Position numbers and translations under genes: made by a program
Part shown: one piece after another, positions 47,901 through 60,206 of the stretch
Layout of the letters: each line of letters begins with the position of its first letter
Position numbering within the stretch: position 1 is the stretch's first letter
Assembly: GCA_963682055.1 (NCBI GenBank)
Contig: OY821744.1
Location: forward strand, 35,564,967-35,628,966
DNA from: Primula veris
Lineage: Eukaryota > Streptophyta > Magnoliopsida > Ericales > Primulaceae
Reading direction: 5' to 3'
Length of the DNA stretch: 64,000 nucleotides
The notes under the pieces: generated by a model
What the model was told of the DNA's origin: nothing
Database searches by the model: none
Seen by the model: only the letters and a program-made list of their open reading frames with translations

Positions 47901-50900
47901 GGAAAATTAGTAATTTCATGAGTGAATGCTCTTTTAATATAGAGGTTACTAATAAGCTTTATTTCCCCCTTTTAATGAGTGTAGTTATTTGTAAAAGGAG
48001 TTACAAAATTTGCATGCTTAAAACTATGGTCTTTGTCCATTTTGTTTTAAGGACTTTTCCATGGAAAAAAACATAACATACATACCATACACATTTTCAC
48101 ACATACACATGCATACATATAGAGAGAGAGTACCGCACCACCAACGGCCCGACCGTGGCTCGGTGCCGTTTCCGCCGAGTCGCATGTGATAGACGTTGTA
48201 CCTTGGGAACGAAGTGCCCCATTTAGCCAGAAGCAGAGGTGGCGGGGCAAATATCGTTTAAGGGAAACTGCTTGCAGTTACCTCGTCTCGGACTTTAGTC
48301 CATTTCGGTATCATTTACACTATTTTATGTTAAATGTTGTAATCGATGATTTATACATTTGAGGAAACCATTTTCTGTTTATTTGTCCATTTCTTTTCCG
48401 TAGAAATTATTGTGTTTATTTACAACGTACCCAACAATCTTAAACGATATTTTTTTTTTATGTTTCGTACGTTAATACAATAATTTTGGTGTTTGGATAA
48501 ACAGGAAAAAATTATTTCCGTGGCTAAGACAATTCTTTGAAAAATCAAATTTCTAACAAAACTTGGTTTTAAGAATTTGGTGTTTCCGGTTGAATTGTCG
48601 AAAGCGGTTTTCGTTGTTTTACCTTGTTTGGGATTTTTGTATAAATCCCTTTTACGGTTTTAAACCATCCATTATGTGTAGTGTGTATGCTTTTTGTGTA
48701 TATTTGTGTACATGTTTAGTGATGTTTTTGGTTGTATCACGTTGGTGTTAATATTTGTGTTTCAATTGGGTTGGTACTCTTTCTCTTGCTCTGTATAAGT
48801 TGCTTTAAGCTAATAAGCTGAAACTGTTAGGTTGCTCAAAAAGGTTTGGTTAATAATATAGTAGCAGCATCATTTCATTTGATGATTTGGGCATCTGAGT
48901 AAGAAAAGGATACTAAACGAGAAATTTTTTGCCAAGGCCTGCAACAGTGTCACTCATTTTTCCTAAGAAAGCAGGTTAGTAGTCAAATGTGAAACCGGTA
49001 ATTTAATCTTGTGTAAGTTACATTCTGTTATTTATGACTCCAATATTAAAGAGCAATGAGAATAATTTGTTAATATTAATTCTATTGACTATTGGTAAGT
49101 ACGGCTTCTTCTTTGTTTCTGGAAAGCCAAATACTGGTTTGATTAGTTTGATTTGGTAGCCTATATTTATAAGTGTGACTTTTAAATAACGAGATGTATT
49201 TATTGACATCTATTTTTATGAGCAATCTGATAGGAGATTGTATTATATTATTAATGTATATATGATATCATGGGTTTTGATATGTAACGCATGAGATGTA
49301 GTTGTGAATATATGTGACCATTTTCATTTATGGTGAGTATTTTGAGCTTAATATATTTCCTAGATTATATTGTTAGTACAATTATCACAAGTCCTACCAT
49401 CAAACTCCAGTTTACGTTGGTTTTTAAATATCAGCAGTTTACTGCTATTCTTTAGTCTGTTCCCTCGAGTTCGAGAACCATGACATACTCTAGCATATTC
49501 CATGTATTTGAAACATTAAAACTCCTTAAATGGTCTAAGATACTACTCACCAGTAATATAACAAATTACTTATCTTTTAGAAGGATAAACTTTTAGGTGA
49601 CAGGTGGGATTGACATGTTTGTGGGATTGACCCGTATATTTGAATTCATTACAATTGCATTATATTTTGGTGACAGATGCTTGTTGATTATTTGTCATGC
49701 GTATAACTGTCATTGGCATTCTAATTAGTTGGGAATAATCATTTAGTAGCAATTTGAAACGGCTTATTAAATGCTTTATGAGTTACATTCTGAAAATGGT
49801 GGCCCCATTTATTTGATTTATGAAATAGTTTTGGTGTGCTGTTACTATAATAAATAATGATATTTATTTTATAGTGAAGCTTTTTATTTACATTTACATG
49901 AGTAATCTGGTTAGAGACTAGATTGTATTGTTAGTTTATTTTACATGTTTTGGTTTCATGTTAATAAAATTACTAACAATTTCCAATGAGTTTTTATTTC
50001 GACATGGATCTCTACAAGGAATTGGAGGATTGCTGATTTTCGAAATAGTTCGTGTAAAACCATTAATTTGGGGCTTACGAAAAAACTAGTTTCGAAATAG
50101 TTCTTGTAAAACCATTTTCTGATTTTTCAGAATTTGGGGCTTACGACAGAACTGGTTAAATTCTGAAATTGTTCTGTGTAAAATCAGATTTATCTGGTGT
50201 TTACGGCTGAATAAATCTTTCAGAATTTGATAATCTTTTTCAGGAATGAACTAGAATACTCTTGCAAAATCAGTTTCTTGAAACCATGCGTGGTTATAGA
50301 AATTTGGTGTTTGCGAAGGAGGAGTTTTAGTTTCATTTTTCGAAATTAGATTGTGCGTGTTTGTTATTTGAGATAACAAACAGTTTCCTGCGGGAAATGT
50401 CCGGAACACAGTGGGTGCTGGAACTGACCAGAACATTGTGGGTGCCGGTGTAACTCCTATTAATTTTGCATGAGTGCATATTAATGATGGAGGTTACAAA
50501 TTTGAAACCACCATTATTAAAACCACTAATGTGGTGATATTATGGGTGATATCCTTATTAATTGTGATTTATTGCAATTTAATTTGGAGGGTTAACAAAA
50601 TTTTATAACGGTAATCATTAATAAGATTAATGACGAATATTTATAACTTCTTATTAATTGTGATTAATCGCAATTTAATTTGGAGAGTTATAAATTATTG
50701 TAACGACAGTCGTTGTTGGCATTTATGGAGAGCGTTATTAGCTATCTACGAATTGCAATGACGAAACGGTTACATAATTGGATAAAAGGTTATTTAATAA
50801 TCGACTTGATTCATCCAAGAGCAAATAATTTGATGATTAACAAATTATAAATGGTCGTTGAGTTTATTTTAAGAATAAACAAATATCGGCTAATTTATTA

Positions 50901-53900
50901 TTTGTTGAAATATTATATTATTAATTTGCTGAAAAAACATTTAATAATTTGTTGAAATTAACATCTTATTAATTTGTTAGTAAAACATATTGTGAATATG
51001 TTGAGCTTGCTATTATTGAGAATAATAATTTAGTAATATTATATTACTATTATTGGGGGAGAACCCCGAGGGTCCCACAAATGTGGGGGTAACCCGTCGA
51101 TCATGTAGATCGAGAATCTAAACGTACCCAAAAGCGCCTACGGGCGAGTGGGAGAAAACCTAACGGTTCAGTGATATGGACTTAAAACGTCTAAAATAAA
51201 TGATATTGTTCATTTACCATCTTGAAACCGATTAACTTTCTCTATAACAGTGTGCTTGTTCTGAGTGAGGACAAAGGGAATGCACGAACTGTGGGGGCGT
51301 TAATGTGTGAAAACGTTTTAAACGTTTGGAAATCCACTAACAAGTGCAAGTATACAAATCTGAATCATGACTAGTGGTTCTTGAAACCTAAAGGGCAATA
51401 GCCTTTCGGTAGCCAAAACACTAGGATCAAATTGTGACAAGTTTGCTTGTTTGTGGCAATACATGAGTGACTATTTGTTCAAAATGAACATTTTATTCGA
51501 TACTCTTGTGGTCAATAATGACATGTTGAATTATTCAACCAAGTCACTGATTTGACATGAGATAGTAGGTCATGAAAATATAAAACCATAAATGTTTTAT
51601 TTTTCTAAATCTATTATTTAAATTGAAACACAAATATGAGTTTGTGTTTGAAGTAATGTATTGCTAAGTCTTCAGTTCGAAGTTTTCGAACGGAGTACAT
51701 AACCAAATGGTTCGATGCATTTGAGATGAGTGCAAAACCAATAAGGGTTTAAAAGATATTTCCTCAATTTATTGATGGATGTATTAAACACTGATATGTC
51801 TACTTGATGAGAAGTAAAGATAAATCAGTCGAGATATTCATTCAAGTAAGAATGAATACGTGAATTTTATTATTGAGGATTAAGGCTTGTCAGAAAACAT
51901 GTTTAATCATGGGTGTTCTGTTGTGTTAATCTACCAACTTTAATCCAATGATTAAGTGTTAATCATTAAATGATAGACTATTTTTGGAAGTGTTAAATAT
52001 TGTCTAACTAGTTTCGAAATGGTATATTCACATGGATATGAATACATGATCAGTGTGATTGAAACGGTGAATATGAGACACCGTTCACATAATTGTGTTG
52101 ATGGAATGACACCAATCGTTAAAGAACGACTTATTATGCTCTCGAGCAAAATGTAGTTTTTAAACGATGATTATCATGTTGATAAGTTCAGGATTAAACT
52201 CTGAATTTGTACGGGAAGTGAGCTTTCCGCAAGCTATGTGTTGAACAAACTATCGCTTAGGAAGTTGGACCAAACAGTCAGAATTATAGAAGGCATGGTG
52301 CATGACTATAAGTTCGTGAAAGTTTGGTGCTACCTAAGAAAGGTCTCAATCTTGTTCTTTGAAGGATTTGGATAGGATCGAAAACGGTAGATTGTGTGTT
52401 CATCGGATAAGCACAAAATATAGTGCTGATCGGTTTCTAATGCATAAGTCAGATGACTTAGGTGCATATAGAGTTCTATGTCCGAGAAGCATATTTTCTA
52501 AAAGAGAAGCTTTCCCGTAAAAACTCTAACGCCTAGCGAGTGTGATCAATACGTTGAGGGTTCAAAGCATTACGCTACCCAAGACAAGTGAACACTCAAA
52601 CGGTGCTGGAAAAATGTGGAAAGTGAATCTTTTAAGGAAGATGAAGTGCATCGGCATGGTAAAAGGGTAAGGAATGAAACTTCCTTTGTCCCTTGACCTT
52701 CATGAGTGAAGGTGAATCGACGACATTAAAATAATCAATGTTATCCATATAATGTGTATATGGGAAGATGCCATCAACAATGAGGTTGATAGGCACGTGA
52801 GAAATAAAGTCAATTACTTTAAGTAAACTGACGGTTTTGATAATTTTAATGTCTATACTCTAATCTCTATAAAAAGGACACATCATTAATTAATGAGAAC
52901 ATGTGTTTCATAAATGGAGATCTAGAGAATTAGGAACAACCCATTGGGTCGTGGTTCCGTGTAAAGTAAGCCAAGGTGCGAAAACTTGTTAAGTCGTTAT
53001 ATGGACTAAAACAAACACCTAACTTATCATAGGTAGTCTCTTGTGCGTCAAGAACTGCACTAGACCACTTATAGCCAACTCAGTGAGCAGACTCAGTAGG
53101 TTTGCCAATGAGGCTTCTCAGATACATGATGTATACTGCCAATCATGAACTGCATTATACGAGATGTCCAAAATGTTTGGAGGGTATTTTAGATACCAAT
53201 TGTATCTCGAACTTTAACAGTAAAAGGTCCATTAGTGGATATGTTTGTACTTAAAGAGGTTGCAGTCTTATGGAGGTCTGTAAAATAGACCTACATAGTT
53301 GGAGAAACTGTAGAGTTAGAATTCATAACGTTGAATCAAGCTACAGAAGAGGCAGATTGGCTGAGAAGTCTTGGAAGGTATTCCAAGTGGCCAAAATCTG
53401 TTCCCGCAATAAACGTGCACTGCTGCAGTCAGTCAGTTATTAAACGGGATCAGAATAATTTGTATAATGGAAAGTCCCGACAAAGTCATGACATATTCGT
53501 CGGAGACACAAATCCGTAAGAGGAATTGCTAGCAAAAATAGTGGTATCCATAGACTTTGCAAGGTCTAAGGATAATAATGCGGATCCATATACAAAATGC
53601 TTGACTCGTGGAGGAGTTGGAGCATCATCGAGGGAAATGGGGTTTGAAGCCCAATAAATTGGAAACCTTCGCATAGGTAACCCAACCTGAACTGGAAACT
53701 TCAGTCTCGGGTTCAATGGGAAACTGAATTGTGCGGGTAACCGAACAAAGCACTCGAGAACATAAGTTCTCAGCCCATTTCTATGATGAAAGAGTGATAG
53801 ACCTGTACCATTTTAAGGGTGAGCATGAGGCTCTTAATGAATCAAGTATCTCGAAGGTCGAGTGGGGTGAGTCAGGACACCTTTTACTTGAAAATCACCT

Positions 53901-56900
53901 ATAACGAGTGTGTATGGCCGATACTATGTGATGATCTAGGGCTAAATCACTAGAGCACTCGGTTGAATTTGCCAAGGCAGTCCAGGGCCAAATATGGACA
54001 ACAACCAAAGGGCTTAGTAAGTGGTGTAGAGAGGACACTGTGTGAGTATTACCCTGGTATGCACAAACGCTAAAGGGTTCAAGGCTTTAAGGCTACCCAA
54101 TAGTAGCATATCAGATTTTACATCACTATGGCAGGTTCAAGGCGCGCGCTACCTGTCCTTATGCAGTGAATTCTCGTGGTTCTCTCGATTGCATTTAGTT
54201 GCATATTGCATGTTTTAATCGCATTCATGTGGGGGATTGTTGGAAAATTAGTAATTTCATGAGTGAATGCTCTTTTAATATAGAGGTTACTAATAAGCTT
54301 TATTTCCCCCTTTTAATGAGTGTAGTTATTTGTAAAAGGAGTTACAAAATTTGCATGCTTAAAACTATGGTCTTTGTCCATTTTGTTTTAAGGACTTTTC
54401 CATGGAAAAAAACATAACATACATACCATACACATTTTCACACATACACATGCATACATATAGAGAGAGAGTACCGCACCACCAACGGCCCGACCGTGGC
54501 TCGGTGCCGTTTCCGCCGAGTCGCATGTGATAGACGTTGTACCTTGGGAACGAAGTGCCCCATTTAGCCAGAAGCAGAGGTGGCGGGGCAAATATCGTTT
54601 AAGGGAAACTGCTTGCAGTTACCTCGTCTCGGACTTTAGTCCATTTCGGTATCATTTACACTATTTTATGTTAAATGTTGTAATCGATGATTTATACATT
54701 TGAGGAAACCATTTTCTGTTTATTTGTCCATTTCTTTTCCGTAGAAATTATTGTGTTTATTTACAACGTACCCAACAAAAACCGTGTCTATGCTACCCGA
54801 TTTGAAAACTTTTTTCATATTTGTAAATACATCGTGATATGTGTAATCATTCATAAGTTCTTAACATCTTACTTCTTTTCGGATGTGTTTTTTCTGCATT
54901 AGAAAATTTAATGCAGCTTGCATAGAATTGATTAGAAAAAAATCAATCTAAGGCTTAAAACAAATCTGAAGTATTACCTATTCTATCCTTAGCATTATTG
55001 GATGGATGGGAGAAAAAATTCTTACTTTGGGTTGGTAAAATGCAACTTTTTGATTTAAGGAACAAGTCTGGTATGATTTAAGCATGTAAAAGAAGTATGT
55101 TAGCTGTAACTAGGGATGACAATTGGGTCGGGTCATTCAAAACCCGACCCAACCCGATCTATGTACAAAGTTGAGCTTTTACCCATTTGACCCGACCCGA
55201 CTCGATCCATTTGACCCGACCCGACTCGATCCATTTGACCCGTTTTTTTATAACATTTTTTTTCCTTTGAAAAATAAACCTTATAAATGACAAGATTTGG
55301 AAGAGAATATGTTAGAAACACATATAGTAAAGTAAACAATCATTTGATTTAGAAATATAATATATAAATACTAATGTGCATTAAATATGCTTTCATATTA
55401 ATTTAGTGATTTAAATTTTACCGTCTTCTTTTTAACATTTCCATGCTTATTGAATTAATTTGGTCTCATTAATTTCGTCAATTAAAACATTGATATATGT
55501 AAAAATGTAATATAAATTTATATGATTGATATGATGATTTGGTTTTTCGTAAATCTTTCTATAAATAAAGACGATAAGATATTAATAATTAATTAACATG
55601 AATAAATTTTATTCACATTTATCATAAATATCGTTTCATTAATTAATAAATTAATTGTATATAATTTTTTTTTTAATAAATCCATCGAAATGTATGTTAT
55701 GTATTACTATAACAGCGACAGTTTAATGTACATGAGGTAGACATAGAGAAATTATTAAATTGCACTTTTTAAATTACATTTTTACTCATTTAAACTATAG
55801 AAGAGAGAGTTTAATTTATATGAGAGAGAGAAGAGAGAGAGTGCGCTAAGTTGCACCCTCTCTATTATTATAAAAGAGAGAGTTTAATTTATATGAGAGA
55901 GATAGAAGAGTGAGAGTGTTAACTTCACTTTTTAAGCGGTATTTTTACCCATTTAAACTCAACCCGACCTGAATAGAATTGCATTTTTACCCGATCCGCG
56001 ACTGGTCGGGTTGGATTGAAACCTGTGAAATTGCCATCCGTAGGTAACCCTTTGCTTTAGTATGTAAATACTTCTATCTAAAATATAAGTTAATTTTCCT
56101 ATCTAATGAAGAATGAATAATTGCTCCGTGTTGATCAGGTTGGTATGCATGCATGAAAGAAGGAATAATTTAGACTCAATAGTCCTTGAAAACAAACTAA
56201 TAATGCACTAGCTTCAAATTTTTATTTTAACTTACATAGGTCAGTGTTTATCTGAGATGGTGTGTGTATGTTTTATAATTCAAAAGGGGCAAGGAAAAAT
56301 TCCAAAGCTAGAAAATATAAAGGGTATCTTAGGTATTTGAGAGAATATTTTATCAATCCTAATATTTTTTTTACAAAGTAAATGATCCAATGGGTGATAA
56401 GAGCTAATATGCAGCAAAAACACATCCCTTCTTTTCAGTAAATTTGTATTTTTGGTTTGTATCATCGATTAATTGGCATTCCCCGTATTCCCTCTATTTT
56501 GATAGACAAATTTCCTTTTCCGGTGTCCCATGTTCCTTCCCGTTTTTGCTTCCAGAACTGGTAACTTTGCTCATGTAACTTTATCATGTTCTCTTTGCTT
56601 ACACGCAGTTATGTATTTATGTAGGGGGTGGACACTATGGTGGGTGAGCATGGAACCCAATTATCTGGTGGACAAAAGCAGAGAATAGCCATAGCAAGAG
56701 CAATACTGAAAAATCCCCGGATTCTACTTCTAGATGAAGCGACCAGCGCCCTCGATGCAGAATCTGAGAGAATTGTACAAGAAGCACTAGACCGGATTAT
56801 GGTCAATCGAACAACAGTGATTGTCGCACATCGTCTCAGTACTGTCAGAAACGCTGACATGATAGCTGTCATACACAGAGGGAAAATCGTCGAAAGAGGT

Positions 56901-59900
56901 ACTAACGTGTATTTTTACTCGGGTATTTCCCATCTAGAACCAACGTCCTTCATTACTGCGTTTATATTTATCCAAGTTGTGTTGATTGGCCAGGCTCTCA
57001 CTCGGAATTACTTGAGGATCCAGAAGGAGCATACTCTCAGCTTATACGATTACAAGAAGTTAACAATACAGATACCAAGCAAAACCTTGACAAATCAGAA
57101 TCTATTAGCGAATCAAGTAGATTTTCGAGCCAAAAACTGTCATTTAAACGGTCAATAAGCCGTGGATCCTCAGGAAGGGGAATAGGAAATAGCAGCAGTC
57201 GCCACATGTCGGTTTCGTTTGGTTTACCTTCTGCCCCTCCTGATTCAATATTTCCAGAATTACCCTCAGAGACACAATTGGAGCTATCGGAAAAACCTCC
57301 GAATGTTCCCATACGGCGTCTCGCATACCTTAACAAACCGGAAATTCCAGTGCTTTTATTAGGAACCGTTGCAGCAATTGTGAATGGCACCGTGTTTCCA
57401 ATCTTCGGTCTACTGCTTTCGTCGGTGATAAAAACATTCTACGAGACACCACATGAACTTAGGAAAGATTCGAGGTTTTGGTCACTCATGTTTCTTGTCC
57501 TTGCGGTAGTGTCGTTAGTGGCATTGACAGCACGAACATTCTTCTTTTCTGTGGCTGGTTGTAAGTTAATTATGAGGATACGATCAATGTGTTTTGAGAA
57601 GGTGGTTAACATGGAGGTTGGTTGGTTTGACAATCCGGAGCACTCAAGTGGATCGATAGGGGCAAGGCTATCTGCAGATGCAGCTACCGTGAGGGCTTTA
57701 GTTGGAGATGCGCTAGCTCAGATTATGCAAGACTCCACGTCAGCAGTTGCAGGAATTATCATAGCTTTTACCGCTTGTTGGCAGTTGGCATTTATTGTCC
57801 TCGCTTTGCTACCCCTCATTGGCTTGAACGGATACGTTCAAATCAAGTTCATGAAAGGCTTTAGTGCAGATGCAAAGGTTTGCTCAACTTACCCTTCTGT
57901 GATTTTTCCTCTTTTTAGTGAGCGGCAATTCAGCATAAATTGGAATAACACCCCACTCAGTAAATACTAATGCCTTCACTCTCTTGAACGTTACCACCTT
58001 TTGTCTTCACAATTTTGGAGCTTAAATGTCCCTTTCCTCCCCTCTCTGTGTGGCAAAATTTAAAAGATAACCAAAATTAATTTATACTAATGCCTTCACT
58101 CGCTCAAAAGTACCACCCTTTGTCTTTGCATTCTATCAAAACACGAATAGGAAAACTGATATATCTGATGAGACCATATAAGTCCCTCTCTAGTTGGTTG
58201 CCACTTTAGAGTATGTTGGTAATCTAGCTTAGATTGGTAATTTTCTTTTTATTGCAGAGGATGTACGAGGAAGCCAGCCAGGTTGCTAATGATGCTGTAG
58301 GAAGCATAAGGACAGTTGCGTCTTTTTGTGCCGAAGAAAAAGTGATGCACTTATATAAAAAGAAATGTGAAGGGCCGATGAAGACAGGAATAAGGCAAGG
58401 AATGATTAGTGGAATCGGTTTTGGGATATCATTTGCGTTATTATTTCTCGTATATGCTCTCTGTTTCTATGCCGGAGCTCTTCTTGTTCAGGCTGGAAAG
58501 ACAACATTTGATGCTGTTTTTCGTGTGAGTATAATCCCCTCTAGTCTATATATCGATGAATTCCCAAAAGTGGACTATTTGAAAATGATATCAATTACGG
58601 ACTTGTTTGGTTGCACCTTTTAAGCTGCTTTTTCTTCCTTGAAAGTCGGTCTGCAGTTAAGACCTGAGCTTTTCTGTGTTTTTAGTCTTGAAAGAGCTAT
58701 AACGAGGTTTATTCTCGACCTAAAATATCTAGCTTATTTGCTTAAAAGTTGCAAGCAAACAGTATCTGAGTCCATTGTGTTAGTTTGAACTCTTTTTCGT
58801 CTTGTAGGTATTCTTTGCTCTGACGATGGCAGCTATAGGAATTTCTCAATCCAGTTCATTGGCACCCGATTCATCGAAAGCTAAGTCAGCAACTGCTTCT
58901 GTTTTTGCCATTCTAGACAGGAAGTCAGAAATTGACCCAGCTGACGAGTCTGGGATAACATTAGAGAGCGTCAAGGGTGACATTGAATTTCATCATATAA
59001 GTTTTAAATATCCGAGTAGGCCGGATATCCATATTTTTCGCGACCTCTGTCTAACCATTCGTAGTGGCAAGGTATATTGCCTTTTAAATACTTTTTGTGC
59101 TATTTTAATTTAATTGGAAATTCGTATTTTTTAGCTGGTAAATGAAAACAGATGAATGACTAAAAAAAAACGTCTAAATGAATCTTATTGTTGTTTGATA
59201 ATTTTTTTTTCTAGACAGTGGCTCTGGTTGGAGAAAGTGGAAGTGGGAAATCAACTGTAATAGCACTTTTGCAAAGATTTTATGATCCAGATGGTGGTCA
59301 TATTGCGCTAGACGGAAGTGATATAAAGACGATGCAAGTGAAATGGTTGAGGCAACAAATGGGCCTGGTTAGCCAAGAACCTGTTCTCTTCAATGACACT
59401 ATACGTGCTAACATCGCTTACGGAAAAGGAGGAGATGCCTCTGAGGCGGAAGTTTTGTCTGCCTCTGAGATGGCAAATGCCCACAAATTTATTAGTGCAA
59501 CACAACAGGTTTGAAATCCCATCAACCGATATCGCTAGAGTTCAATAAGTCCGTTAAGTGATAAACTAAACCACTTATTATAAACATGAGAGAGAGAAAA
59601 AAAAAAGAGATTGCATTTGCAGAAACAGAAACTCAGGTGTACCGCGATACAAAATGATCAAGATACCCATTCTAAAAAAATGAATAGAATATCCTTAATC
59701 AGTTCTATAAAAGGGGACTAATATACACATATTATATAGAGCATGTGCTGACTAAACAGTTCTAAGAAGATTTTTTCTTGTTATTAACTCCAATGTGAAT
59801 AAACTAATTATCATTGCATCCTATGTTTGTGTGTGTGTGTGTGTGTGTGTAGGGGTACGAAACATTAGTGGGTGAGAGAGGAGTGCAGCTATCGGGTGGG

Positions 59901-60206
59901 CAGAAACAAAGAGTAGCGATAGCACGAGCAATAGTAAAAGAGCCAAAGATACTGCTTTTGGATGAGGCGACAAGTGCATTGGACGCAGAGTCGGAGAGAG
60001 TGGTACAAGATGCACTGGAAAAAGTAATGGTTAACAGGACAACGGTTGTGGTGGCACATAGGTTGTCGACTATCAAGAATGCAGATGTGATAGCGGTGGT
60101 GAAGAATGGGGTTATTGTAGAGAAAGGAAAACACGACACCCTTGTTAAAATTAAAGACGGAGTTTATGCCTCTTTGGTGGCACTTCATATGACCAGTACC
60201 AACTGA
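44995..60206 (+). CDS. ABC transporter, ABCB (MDR/PGP) full transporter, ABCB4/21-like
   Basis: Eleven exons: 44995-45327, 46189-46243, 46376-46551, 46727-46948, 47061-47825, 56625-56898, 56994-57877, 58258-58524, 58808-59071, 59215-59508, 59853-60206 (TGA). They encode about 1295 residues with all introns GT-AG and phases consistent. Architecture is TMD1-NBD1-linker-TMD2-NBD2. NBD1 has Walker [10 protein letters not shown] near 426, signature LSGGQ near 530 and Walker B ILLLDEA near 550; NBD2 has the same motifs near 1086, 1191 and 1211. Sequence is closest to Arabidopsis ABCB4/ABCB21, plasma-membrane auxin transporters, so auxin or other amphipathic anion transport is a reasonable inference. 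The N-terminus has a Ser-Ala run encoded by a TCAGCA microsatellite (about 45096-45137). Intron 5 (47826-56624) is 8.8 kb because of transposon insertions and separates Walker A and the Q-loop from the signature and Walker B of NBD1. Confidence 0.95.
45548..46142. mobile_element. hAT-type MITE in ABCB intron 1
   Basis: The 595-bp insert is bounded by the exact 8-bp target duplication AGTGGAAT at 45540-45547 and 46143-46150. It starts CAATGTTTTAAA and ends TTTAAAACATGG, imperfect terminal inverted repeats. The 8-bp duplication and CA-type end fit the hAT superfamily. The interior is non-coding, contains words such as AAACGCTA and TAGCGCTTTT in both orientations, and carries a short tandem array. 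Confidence 0.88.
45830..45950. repeat. 30-31-bp tandem repeat inside the hAT-type MITE
   Basis: GTGACATGTT recurs at 45830, 45861, 45891 and 45921, a period of 31, 30 and 30 bp. The units share ATATACTA...GGGGCTAATT between the anchors. Confidence 0.88.
47897..48436 (+). repeat. 5' LTR of the non-autonomous Copia element
   Basis: A 540-bp LTR containing an AG run and a GC-rich patch (about 48132-48190). No difference from the 3' LTR was found on line-by-line comparison at an offset of 6341 bp. Confidence 0.93.
48437..52978 (+). other. Non-coding interior of the Copia-derived element
   Basis: About 4.5 kb with no supportable protein. Two local repeat patches are visible. Near 50038-50240 the words CGAAATAGTTC, TGTAAAACCATT and TTTGGGGCTTACGA recur two to three times. 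Near 50562-50700 two copies of TTAATTGTGATTxATxGCAATTTAATTTGGAG-type sequence occur about 90 bp apart. A gag region could not be identified. Confidence 0.6.
52979..53657 (+). pseudogene. Decayed Copia RT/RNase H remnant
   Basis: At 52979-53032 one frame reads [13 protein letters not shown], the conserved Copia RT motif, before a stop. At about 53316-53520 another open stretch reads [19 protein letters not shown] and later MYNGKSR-like sequence, and at about 53520-53655 [18 protein letters not shown], all Copia RNase H C-terminal motifs. Between them frame changes and stops are frequent. The order matches the 3' end of an ordinary Copia pol on the plus strand. Confidence 0.8.
54226..54237 (+). 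promoter_or_regulatory. Polypurine tract of the non-autonomous element
   Basis: CATGTGGGGGAT lies directly before the 3' LTR start TGTTGG, the usual position and composition for a Copia plus-strand primer. Confidence 0.75.
54238..54777 (+). repeat. 3' LTR of the non-autonomous Copia element
   Basis: This 540-bp copy matches 47897-48436. It is followed by the AAAAC target duplication and then by ABCB intron sequence. Confidence 0.93.
55111..56042. mobile_element. hAT-like non-autonomous element in ABCB intron 5
   Basis: The left end TAGGGATGACAATTGGG and the right end ...AAATTGCCATCCGTA are imperfect inverted repeats. CCCGACCC/GGGTCGGG words cluster next to both ends (55125-55245 and 55960-56012), a layout I associate with plant hAT-derived repeats. 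Inside, an AGAGAGAGTTTAATTTATATGA unit is duplicated near 55803 and 55873. A clean 8-bp target duplication could not be fixed, so the element is probably old and diverged. Confidence 0.6.

Larger units (their letters stand above)
47897..54777 (+). mobile_element. Non-autonomous Copia-derived LTR element in ABCB intron 5
   Basis: Two 540-bp LTRs (47897-48436 and 54238-54777), running TGTTGG...CCAACA, look identical by eye and are flanked by the 5-bp target duplication AAAAC (47892-47896 and 54778-54782). A purine tract CATGTGGGGGAT precedes the 3' LTR, so the element runs in the same direction as the host gene. The 5.8-kb interior has no ORF above about 76 codons, only decayed traces of Copia RT and RNase H near its 3' end. 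The sequence after the 5' LTR (ATCTTAAACG) does not resemble a tRNA primer-binding site, which would normally start with TGG. Confidence 0.92.

Noticed and set aside
47828..48250. Two small ORFs (plus and minus) that recur at 54199-54591
   Set aside because: They are LTR sequence of the Copia-derived element and recur because the LTRs are identical, not because of gene duplication.
57965..58130. Repeated TACTAATGCCTTCACTC words in ABCB intron 7
   Set aside because: Two copies about 120 bp apart are visible, but no element ends or target duplication could be defined.
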